Shown piece by piece: positions 54,529-64,000 of a stretch of 64,000 nt of DNA (position 1 is its first letter; every line of letters begins with the position of its first letter). The stretch is taken from contig JASKMD010000008.1 of assembly GCA_030144725.1 (NCBI GenBank), positions 20,038,029-20,102,028 on the forward strand, given 5' to 3'. A model generated the notes under the pieces. It made no database searches. It was not told where the DNA came from and saw only the letters and a list, made by a program, of their open reading frames with translations. The DNA comes from Haematococcus lacustris (lineage: Eukaryota > Chlorophyta > Chlorophyceae > Chlamydomonadales > Haematococcaceae). A program made the position numbers and the translations under genes.

Positions 54529-55348
54529 GTTGTTTGTTGTTTAAAGTCCTTGTTGTTGTTGTTGTTGTTGTTGTTGGCTTGTAAATTCCTCCTCCGGTGC
54601 GGGAGGGGTCTCGCAAGGTGGCGGAGCAGCGGAGCAGGCCTGGCCTGGCCAGGCCTGACAGTCTGGTGATCGTGGATGAGTTCCGCACCAGCCGTGTCAG
54701 CTCCTCTGTGCATGCCCGCCAGCCTTGTGAGCTGCACCTGCCACATGACCAGCCTATGCCTGCAGACTGGGTACCCCCAGCAGGCCAGGTGACTGAGCGG
54801 CTGTTGCGCCCAGCCTGGAGCCTGCGGCATGCATGCGGAAGTGCGGGGCCTGCAGTGGTGCCATGAAGTGCCGCCCAACACCCCTCCCCCAGCTCAGCAC
54901 ACACCTGCCCAGGACCCCTGCCTCAACTTCCAGCGCATTGGGGAGAGCATGCAGCGCCCCCTGGAGCTGTGCAGCTGGAAGGACAGGGAGGCTCTGCCCC
55001 CCATCGGCAAGGAGTACCAGCAACGCTACAAGCGGGTCAATGACCGGCTGCCCAAGGTCAGGCAGAGGTTGCACCGGGCTGCAGAGTACCGGCGGGGTAT
55101 TGATGGCCGGGCCCGCAACAACGCATCGGGTTTAGAGGTTTACACAGGCTGTTAGCCTTACAAAAGCATTAAGCTGTTAGTTTTGATGAGATGCTCAGTG
55201 GTCGTGGGGGATGCCCAGTGGTCGTGGGGTTTGCCCAGGAACGTGCCATCGATGTGGGGTTTGTAGTCATCAAGGGTGCGAACGAGGATGCTTCAACTTG
55301 ATTACCCACAGTCAGACATGTTGTTCCATGTTGGACAAGTTTTGTTTG
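54529..55348 (+). mobile_element. Fanzor-type element E, 5'-truncated
   Basis: Flanked by the 17-bp direct repeat CCTGGCAACCCAGACGG at 54512-54528 and 55349-55365. It begins with a (GTT)n tract and enters the nuclease frame near the VVEQ block. Its 3' end, after the stop, shares about 200 bp with element D (inverted relative to it), ending TTGGACAAGTTTTGTTT. Confidence 0.82.
54597..55155 (+). pseudogene. Fanzor C-terminal half, copy E, RuvC-III deleted
   Basis: Reads SLVIVDEFRTSRVSSSVHAR then EVRGLQWC. The intron donor found in copy D is mutated (GTGAGA to ATGAAG), and a deletion removes the segment encoding GRWLDRDTN, giving PAQDPCLNFQRIGES. It then continues RPLELCSWKDREALPPIGKE to VYTGC-stop. 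The catalytic Asp of RuvC-III is lost; this copy is inactive. Confidence 0.82.
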
Positions 55349-55800
55349 CCTGGCAACCCAGACGGCACCCAAGGAATGCAGCCACTGCTTAAGTGTAGAA
55401 CACTCCAAGAGATGCATACTCCAGAAGATACTGTGCGGCTGCTAGGGGTAATCCGGGGTGCCTCCTACACAGCCCCACTCTCAGCAGACATCTTTGCTCT
55501 GTTTGTTGGGAGTGAGGGAGGCAGGTCCACAGCAGGTAACTCTGGACGCCTGATGGGGATAAGGCGCTCGCTGCAGCTAGAGCTCCCTCTGCCGTCTCAG
55601 CTCTGCCGGCTGTCGCCGCCTTAGCTTCCGGACCAGATGCTACAGCAACCGATTTGGCTTCTGCCACCGCTGCGGCGCCACCACGTGCCGGGCATCAGCT
55701 GAATGCATCATGTTGTAAAAACATTTGCAACATGCACATCGCGCATGAATTGTGCACAGTTGATGTTCAATACATGCGTGCGAATGTAATCGCTGAAGCC

Positions 55801-58800
55801 ATGGAAGGCGTTGAGCTCTCTGAGGAATGCAAGCCTGCTCGACTCTCACGCGATGCTCGCGAAGTGTCAGCCTCACGCGATGCCCGCCTGCAGCAATACC
55901 GCATCCTGGAACTGCAACGGAGGCTCGCAGAACTGTCAAGTCAGCTGGAGGTCGCCATCTTGGAGGTCCGCACAGGCGGGCTCGCCTGACTGGCAGTGCG
56001 GCCGTAGTGACTTCGACAGTTGCACAACTCACAGTCCTGATTCATGCACCCTTGCTACCCTTGCAGTCCCGGCACCTCATCGCTCACAAGTCCACCCAGG
56101 TCCCCAAGCCCCCGGTGGAACTGACAAAGGATGAAGTAGCTCAACTCAGCAAAGAGCGTGCCAGGAGGCTTGCAGAGTTGCTTAACCGAACCTGCCTGGC
56201 CTTTGTCAAGATCATCATGAGCCACAAGGTGCCCAGTGCAAACTGCGCACCCTCCCAGCTGCCCCCAGCCCAAGTCAGCTCTTCTACCAGTCTGCCTGCA
56301 GCTGGCCTGGCCATTCAACACGCCAGTGGACACCCGAGCCTATCCCGACTACCTGAAGGTCAGGCACACCTCACACACATAACCACAGCTGTACTCATGC
56401 TGGGGCAGCAGCTGCTTCAGCTGTGGTAGCTGCAGTAACTGCTGCTGCTGGGGTCACTGTACTCCCTCAGCTGGCCCCACAGCTGCTGCTGGTCCTGCTG
56501 CTGTTGTCAAGTGTGACAGTTACAGCGACGGATGTTTTCCCTGGTGCCTGCCAGCTACCCAGCCCCTGCTGGTGGTCCCGTACTCATCCAGGTGGTGGTG
56601 CGGCCCATGGACCTGCTGACCATCAAGAGCAAGCTGGAGAGTGGCGGGCAGTATCGTGACCCCAAGGAGGTGTGGTGCCCACATCTCGTACACAAGAAAG
56701 GCAGCCAGCCCTGGCACCACAGTGTGTCCAGTAAGGCAGGCAGCCTGACAGGCAGTGCTGGCAGGTGTGCAGACAGGCGGTTGCAGTAGTGCCCATGTGT
56801 GTGTGCCGCATGTTCGAATACGACGACCGCTAGATCAGGCCAGCTGTGCACCACTGTCACTGTGCTGGCCCTATCAGGTGTGGGCGGACGTGCAGCTGGT
56901 GTTCAGCAATGCCAAGCAGTTCAACCCTCCAGGCAGCGACGTGCATGTGATGGCGCAGACAGTGCTGGTAAGCCCACCCTTTTGCTTGACTGCACCATCA
57001 GCACCTGCTCACAGGCTTAAGGGCAGTCTTCCTATTTGAGGGTAGTAAGGGTGCAGCCCCGGGGTGGAGCAACTCCTCCCTTCATCCTTGGCTGCTCATG
57101 TGGGCATTGCCTTCCTGCCTCTCTGTGTCTGTACCAGCATGCTGTCCTGGTGAGGCTGCTTCAAGGCCAGGCAGGCAGTTGACCACATCTTGTGCAAGGC
57201 CCCCTCGCAGCGCTGCGTGATGCGCATGCTCAGCTCATACTCTCTCTCCCGCCTCCTTCTCACCTTTTGTACAGTCGCCCTGTGCCCCTGGTGGGTAATG
57301 CAGCCACCCTTGACCCTCCCTGTGCCCTCACTGCTGCTCCTGCCCACACTCTCCTCCTCCAACTCCCTGGCCTTGGTCCCTTCACTCAACCCCTTCACTC
57401 AACCCCTTGCCTCCACCTATCTTTTCTCTCCTATGCTCTGACCAAGTCATGCACCCACATTCACAACACGCCCACAACAGCAGGGTCGGGTTGTGGCAAC
57501 CAGCACCACCCCTTGACCCACACCCTCTGCTGGGCCGCAGGACTACGCATCTGAGAAGTATGAAAAGATGCTGGCACAGAAGGTGGCTGACGCAGAGACC
57601 CAGGCACAGCGCGATGAGGTGAGGGGCTGGGAGGTGGCATGCTGAGCGGGTGGCACAGGGCGAGCAGGTGCTAGGCTCTAGCTCAGCTGTCAGCTGCTGC
57701 TGCACGGCAAATGATGACAGAGACAGCAGCAATGGTGGTTGCAGCGGCAGCAATGGTGGTTGCAGCGGCAGCAATGGTGATGGCAGCGGTGACAATTGTG
57801 TGGCAGCACCAGCAGTGGTGGTGGCAGCAGCAACAGCAACACCATGTGCGTGTGGGCCATGACTGTCAGCAGCAGTAGTAGCATCGTCATCATCAAAGAG
57901 CAGCAGCAGCAGCACCTGGGGCACTGAGTCGTGACTGGCCACTGACAGGGTGAAGCTGATGGCACCTAGCTCCTTGCACCTAGCTCCTTGCGCCTTGATC
58001 CTGCCCACTGGCATGCCCCTGCCTGCTCCCCTCCCACCACCCTCTTCCCCGCCCACTGGCCTACCCCCTGCCCCGTGCCTGTAATGCCCGGCCTGACCCG
58101 CAGAGCTCTGCCAGGCAGCGCAAGGCGGAGCGCCTACACGCCGCGATGGTGCAGGCATCAGAGCTGCACTGCCTGGGCATTCTCGCACTCATGGATGTGA
58201 GCAGCCACCAGCTGGGGCCCTTGGGAGGCGGCGGAGGGAGGAGGCTGGAGCAGGGGTAGTGGCTGGGGAGGTTGAGGAAGGCCCAGGTTTGAAGGGTGAG
58301 GGTGTGAGGGCCAGGGGTAGGGAGGGTGCAGGCACAGCTGAGTGGCACAAAAGTAGCTTCTCCACTGTGTTCCTCGCTGGACCCTTCAGGACTCAGCCCT
58401 GCTGCACCAAGCTTGACCCAAGCTACGCAGGCCCAAGCAAAGGGGGAGGGACTGCAAGGTGCAGGCAGACTTAGCAGCACGAGTGCACCGGCTCTATGGA
58501 TCTCCCTGTTTGGGGCTCCAGTGCGCCGCCTTGCTTCACCAGGCTTGCTCCATGCTAAGCAGGCCCTAGCCACCACTAGCAAGCCGGACTTAACATCACC
58601 AAGCCCACGCAGCAAGAGCAACCAATCTTAGCTACGGGAAACCAAGGCCAGGCAAGCCCACGCAAGCCCAGCTACGGGAAACCAAGGCCAAGCAATGCCA
58701 AGCAAGCTTGGCCAAAGAAAAGCAAGGCCAAGCAAGCCTAGGCAAGTGCTTGCCTACCTGGGCTAGGGAAGGTGTGTGGCCTTCATGGCTGCAGGAGGTC

Positions 58801-61800
58801 ACCCTCTCCCTGCATGAGGTTAAGGCCCAGGCAGTGGCTGCCTGCCCCAGCCTGCCGCCCAAGGAGCTAGAGGAGCTGCTGCAAGGCCTGCAGGAGCTGA
58901 GCGACCCGCAGCTGGAGGCCGCAGTCATGCTGATCGCCGCCCGCCAGCCTGCCGCTATCCAGCCAGAAGAGGTGAGGCCAGGGCTGCGCAAGCCTAACCT
59001 GGCATGCCTGGTGCTGTGTGTGGGAGCACTTGGACGCAAGAGCGTAGCATTCGAGGGCAAGAACAAGCGGCTGTGGCTGCAGCCTGGCAGCCTGGAAAGG
59101 TGATATGGTGATGTGGCCACCAGGGGCTGTTCTGTAACACATCATTCTTCTCCTCCCCTGCTCCTGTTCCCTCTGCCCTCCTCCCTTCCTCCTCCTACTA
59201 CCCTGGGCTGGTAGCCGATTCCTGCACTCTCTGTCCTGCGCTGCGTGCCATGGGTTGGAGCAGTGACGCTGGGCTGGGGCTACAGCTGGCTATCATGTGT
59301 CAATGGGCCTTCTGTCCCTGTCCCTGTTACGCTGTGTACTGAACATGTGTGGCACGTGCTGTGCCGACAAGGGTGTGTCATGCCCCGAGCGCAAGTTCCT
59401 TCCTTCCAGATTATAGAAAATAAATCATAATCATATCATAATCATAAGCACAACCATAAAAATAATAGTTATCAGAGAAGTCTTATTTTTCGTTCCTTGT
59501 TCCTTTATCTTCCTTCTTCCTCCTGATGGCCACGCTCCCTTGTCTCTGTCTGAGACATTGAATAGCAGAGGGTGTATGTACTGGGTGCCCTGCCCAGCCA
59601 ACCTGTCCCTGGTCCTGTGTTGTGGCTGAGCACTTGACATGTGGGGCACATGTTATGCAACGCTGGTGAGGAGCTGTGATGCCAGGCAGTGCACCAGGCT
59701 GCTGCTGTAGGTGCTGCTCTTCCCTGCCTTGGTTGAATCGCCTTCAGTCTTCTTCACCCCCTCCCCTCCTCCTGCGCGCTCTGGCTAGCTCTGGCTCCTG
59801 CTCCTGGCTGATGGAGGGGCCCTGCCTGCTGCTTGTGCCCTGCCCTCCACAGGCCGGCCCCGGCTCCTGCTCCCGGCTTGAGCTCTACCTAGCAGACTAT
59901 GACGCCCCCACACTGCGCCAGCTGCAGCTCCTGGTGCTCGCCTGCCGGCCCAGCCTGCCTGCTGCTGAGGCCACTCCTTGCACCACCACAGCCCAGGAGC
60001 TGCTCAGGGACTCTGCATCCCACCCAGCAGTTGCCCCTACTATGCCAGCAGAGGCAGCCCCAGCCATGGAGGCGGCACTGGGAGCAGCTGGAGCCGCGGC
60101 TGCAGGCGGGGCTGGGGCACTGGAACCCATGGACATTGAACTGGTGTCTGCCGCTGTGATGGCGGCTGCTGCAGAGGCGGCTGCTGCAGAGGCGGCGGCT
60201 GCAGGGGCAATGGCTCCAGGGGCTGTGGCTGCAGAGGCAATGGCTACAGAGGCTGGGGCTGCAGAGGAGGTGGCGGTGACACTGGCGGCAGCGCCTGACA
60301 CCCTGATGCAGTCTGTGGCTGATGAAGCAGCCGCACCCCCTCCCCCACTCATCCCACCATCGTCCCTTGTCTCAGCCTCCGAACACGACCTGGATTCCTC
60401 ACCATTTCTTGATCAAGCTGAGGTGGTGCACGTCCTTCACTGTATTGAGGAAGGGGACGTAGCAGCAGGAGCAACAGCAGGAGCAGGAGCAGCAGCAGCA
60501 GCAGCAGCAGCAGAGGACACAGTAGGGGCAGGTGCAGGCCCTGTTGGATCAGTCGGTGTGGAGCCAGCAACTACCGTGTGTCAAAACCCAGCAACAGACC
60601 AGCCGCAGCAGGCAGTGCAGCAGGCAGGAGGGTTGGGAGGGGCAGCAGCAGCTGCAGCAGCCTTGGGGGTGCCCAGTAATGATGCCGCCCAGGCGAGCGC
60701 GGGCACTGATGCAGGTGCGGGCAGCGGGAGGCAGGGTGAGGGCAGGGTGAGAGCCAAGGCTGAGCCCCAAAGGAGGGGCAGGTGGATGGGAAGCAGAGGG
60801 TTACAAGCCACTGCTATGGCTGCGTCAAACGCTATCGTGGCTTTGGTAACCGCTCTCCAAACTCACTGCCGTCATCATCCTCACTGCCACCACTCTGCTG
60901 TTGTCGTCACTGACAAGATCACCTCTTACATAGGCATGTCCTCCACTCGCTTTGCCCCACCTCCACCTCCACCTCACCCCTCTTCCCACACTGCCCTGCT
61001 CCCTCACTGCCCCTGCCCCACAACCCCTTGCTCGCAGTTGAGCGCCACATCAGCAACGTGCTGCACAGCCTGGCCCCCGGCCCAGCCTGCCCACCCCCTT
61101 CCTCCGCCCTGCCCACCCCCCCAGAGGCAGGACCAGAGAAGCCCCCCTGGCCCACCCACCCTACCCCAGGCCCTGGCCCTGGCCCCAATGACGCTCCCCA
61201 ACCCTCCGCACCCCTGCCAAGCTACTCCCTCGCTGCTGTTGCTGCCAAGGCGGGCTGCCACTGGCCCGTGTGTCCCCTAGGGGCGGGCGTCCGTCCAGTG
61301 GCTCGTGCCTTCGTCCCCACGCCTGAACAGCAGCTGGTGCAGCAGCAGCAGCAGCAGCAGCTGGGCCCTAGGTGTGGCAGTGGCAGCAACCTGCTGTCGC
61401 TCAGCAGCAGCAGCAGCCTGTTGGCCTCACCCCACCACCCCCTGACTGCCTCGGGACTGGGCAGCGGTAGCTTCTCGTTAGCTTCCCCTCACGCACCCTA
61501 CACTCCCTTCTTACCAGACAATAATGGGAACAGCTCAGGCCCGGGACTCACTGCCCCTGTGCCCTACAGCCCCTTCATACCAGGCCACCCCTCCCAAGCA
61601 AGCGCTGCAAACGGGCCAAACAGTGCCCCTGCCCCTGCCCCCACCCCTGCCCCTACCCCTGTTCCTGCCCCCGCCCCTGGGACCACCCCCGCCCCTACCC
61701 CTGCTGCCCCCCCTGCTGCCACCCCCACTGCGCAGCCCACTGCCCCCGCCCCTGTGGGCCAGCCTACCGCTGTTCCCACCCACCTCAACCAGCCCTCTGC

Positions 61801-62139
61801 ACCCTCTGTCATCGCAGTCCCACTGCATCAGGCCTCACTGCCCACCTCATCTGGCCTGGCGGCGGCTGCCTCCTCCGCTGCGCTGCCGGCGGCTATAGCC
61901 CCACTGCAACCCCAGCAGCTGCCTGCCGCCTTCACTGCCGGAAACTACACGCTGAATCAGTTTGCCCCAGGCCTGCGCCAGCCAAGTCAGCCAGTTGGGC
62001 AGGGCGCAGCGGGGCAGGCGGGCTTGAAACGCAGGCTGTCTAACCCCCAGCAGCCTCAGTCCCAGCAGCTGAGCCAGCAGCAGCAGCAGCAGCTCACCTT
62101 GGGCCTAGAGCTGTTGCACACGCTGGCAGCCATGCAGCA

Positions 62140-62206
<67 letters not shown>

Positions 62207-63736
62207 GAGCAGCATCAGGAGCTTCTGGAGCAGCAGCAGCAGCAGCAGGGGCCCCCTGCGAAGGTGCTGCGCCCCGGCCCCCTGTCGAACACCCCAGGGG
62301 CATCAGGTCCTCTGTCACCCGCTGCCGCCGCCGCCCTAGTCATGGCTGCCCAGCAGGGGCAGCAAGGCCGACACGGGCAGCCTCAGGGGCAGCAGGCTGC
62401 CCAGCCTGGAACCAACGGTGCGCAGGCTGTGCTCTGCTCCCCAACCCCCTCCTCCCAGCTCACCACAGCCATCACCGCCGCTGCTGCCACAGCAGCCAGC
62501 CAGACCCACATGCCAGGGTCCACCAGCACTGCCCCGGGCACTGCACCCAGCACCTCCACCGCTGGACAGCTGCCCACTCACCTGCTGACCACGCCCTACA
62601 GCACAGGGGCAGGGGCGGGGTGCCCTGCACTCATGACCAGCCTTGCTGCAGGGGTCCCTCCTCCCTCCTCCTCATCAAAGGTGCCCCCAGCGCTGGCACT
62701 CTCTTCCTTAGCTCCGCCCCTCCCCCTCGCCCTTTGCCGCTCCCCCAGCACCCAGGCCCTGGGCGCCACCCCCCCGCCTGCTGTCACCCCCGTGCTGCCA
62801 GCACCCTTCCCCACCCCAGCCTCCACCCCAAGTGCAGCACTAGCCCCTGGCCATGCTGCCAAGCCCCTCCCCAACCTGCAGCTGATGCAGCTGCACCTCC
62901 AGTTCCTCATCGCCCACCAGCAACAGCAGCAGCAGCAGCAGGCGGCAGCAGCGGCAACGGCGGCGGCGGCGGCTGCAGGCAAGCTGGCTGCACCTGCCTT
63001 GCAGCTGCAGCTGCCTGGCATGCCAAACAGCAGTGGTGCTGGGACTGGCACCGCCCCAGGCAGTGGTGCAGGCAGCAGCAGCAGCGCCCTGCTGAGTCCC
63101 AGCCAGGCAGCCAACCTGCAAGCCCTTACTCAGGTGCTGCTGGCTGCCTCTCAGGCCCCAAGACCTATCCCTCAGCAGCAGCAGCAGCAGCAGCAGCAGT
63201 GGCAGCAGCAGCAGCAGCAGCAGTGGCAGCCAGCAGCCGGAGGGGCCCAGACCCAGCCAAGTACCTCCCAGGGGCGGGCAGACAGCAGCAGCAGCCCCTC
63301 GGGCAGTCAGGCGCACACCATGCCTGCACTGGGGCTCACCCTCCCTCCTCCCTCCTCCCACCCCTCCCTGCAGCTGCTGGCTACTAAGGCTCTGCCAGCA
63401 TGTCCAGTGCCAGCGGCAGGGAGAGGCGACGAGGAAGGTGCAGGAGGGGGGCCGGCAGCTGGAGCTTGTGACGGGCAACACGTCAGGCAAGGCGACCAGG
63501 GCTGGGCCCAAGCTCCTGGCAGCAGCAGCTCAGGCTTGCAGGCAGGGGCGGCTGCGCACCCCTCCTCCCTGGCAGCCACGGCTGCTGCCGCCACTGTCAG
63601 CGCTGACGTGCAGCTGGCACTGGCGCACATAGCACGGCTGGCTGCCAATGGTGAAGCAGGGGCAGGGGCAGGGGCAGGAGCGGGGGTGACAACCAGGCTT
63701 GTGAAAATTTCAGATTTTCATTCAGATTTTCAATGA
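55801..63736 (+). CDS. Bromodomain and NET-domain (BET/GTE-type) chromatin reader
   Basis: Ten exons: 55801 to about 55958, 56067-56228, 56302-56358, 56592-56669, 56878-56967, 57541-57618, 58104-58196, 58795-58971, 59853-60735, 61038-63736. Coiled coil QYRILELQRRLAELSSQLE; bromodomain LAELLNRTCLAFVKIIMSHK, AWPFNTPVDTRAYPDYL, VVVRPMDLLTIKSKLE, VWADVQLVFSNAKQFNPPGS (acetyl-lysine Asn in QFN); NET domain split by an intron, ELEELLQGLQELSDPQLEA and SRLELYLADYDAPTLRQLQL. BET proteins bind acetylated histones in the nucleus and recruit transcription machinery. The last two exons, about 1,190 codons, are Ala-, Pro- and Gln-rich disorder with several poly-Gln runs (62130-62220, 63175-63230). The final codons and the stop come from a MITE starting at 63694. 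The exon 1 donor is not certain. Confidence 0.85.
62130..62220. repeat. CAG/CAA poly-Gln tract in the BET gene
   Basis: About 28 Gln codons, mostly CAG with scattered CAA, followed by E-Q-H-Q. Similar shorter runs lie at 61339, 62078, 62925 and 63174-63232. Confidence 0.95.
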
Positions 63737-64000
63737 AAATTTTCATCTGAAAATCTGAACGTTTTCACTGCACATCTGAAAGTGCCGGGTGCTGCCCCCG
63801 GTCAGATCGCAGATCGGGTCGTGCAGAGTGATTGGCTGTGCTGCGATTGGCTTGGCTAGCGCCAGCGCGCTACAGCCACAGCGGAAGAAGCGCAAGCCAG
63901 AAAACGCCACAGATGGCGGATCCACGGACAGCATGGACGGCTTGCATCTTTAAGAATGGCTTGCATGTCTGACCTTTGGCAAACTACGTGTTTCTGCATT
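63694..64000. mobile_element. MITE with CAGGCTTGTGAA terminus, second copy, cut by window end
   Basis: Nearly identical to 42714-42405 on the opposite strand. It starts CAGGCTTGTGAAAATTTCAG directly inside the 3' coding end of the BET gene. Confidence 0.85.

Noticed and set aside
1..64000. CRISPR array, prokaryotic defence island, rRNA or tRNA genes
   Set aside because: Tandem arrays here lack unique spacers; genes are spliced and eukaryotic; no RNA gene could be recognised by eye.

Overview
The window is eukaryotic nuclear DNA, most likely from a chlorophycean green alga of the Chlamydomonas/Volvox/Haematococcus type. Three things suggest this: GC-rich, intron-dense genes with GTGAGT-type donors and CTGCAG acceptors; Ala/Gln/Pro homopolymers in proteins; and very abundant minisatellites, many inside introns. 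The species is an inference. There are no bacterial operons, CRISPR arrays or recognisable rRNA or tRNA genes. A 500-base run of N (6357-6856) is an assembly gap.

Layout. 0-2.5 kb: a leucine-rich-repeat gene (-) with minisatellite introns. 3.5-5.1 kb: an N-terminal asparagine amidohydrolase (NTAN1-like) gene with apparent frame breaks. 5.25-6.1 kb: start of a possible ABC1/ADCK-family gene running into the gap. 6.9-7.6 kb: a coiled-coil gene (-). 7.63-10.96 kb: a gene of unknown function enclosed by a candidate inverted-repeat pair. 11-15.9 kb: satellite-like DNA. 16-18.3 kb: unidentified minus-strand exons and a LINE 3' remnant. 22.6-26.8 kb: a complete eIF3i gene (-). 27.2-35.8 kb: a multi-exon gene (+) of unknown function. 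36.5-38.0 kb: a pogo-like element with perfect TIRs. 38.5-41.4 kb: an unknown gene (+). 43.5-46.05 kb: complete PDX2 (-). 48.05-49.2 kb: complete P5C reductase (-). 51.6-53.3 kb: a low-complexity protein. 55.8-63.7 kb: a bromodomain-NET (BET/GTE) gene (+) whose 3' end is invaded by a MITE.

The most interesting content is a family of Fanzor (eukaryotic TnpB-like, RuvC-type, RNA-guided nuclease) elements. Two long near-identical copies lie at 18.41-22.29 kb and 30.64-34.39 kb. A 260-bp internally deleted derivative is at 29.25-29.51 kb, and at least six degraded relatives of two or more subfamilies are scattered from 28 to 55 kb. For five of these (both long copies, the deletion derivative, and the copies at 46.15-47.31 and 54.53-55.35 kb) I could read direct repeats of 16-21 bp at both ends. 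The end downstream of the nuclease ORF is constant and the upstream end is variable; in two cases the upstream end carries sequence matching the neighbouring host gene at 27.3-28.0 kb. Long target duplications, a fixed 3' end and chimeric 5' ends look like target-primed retroposition rather than cut-and-paste. That would be unusual for a Fanzor carrier and is my lead candidate for an undescribed system.

The elements touch host genes. One long copy sits antisense in an intron of the 27-36 kb gene, one lies about 330 bp past the eIF3i stop, and one has inserted about 75 bp upstream of the PDX2 start codon. eIF3i, PDX2 and P5CR are ordinary housekeeping genes whose intron phases I checked exon by exon.
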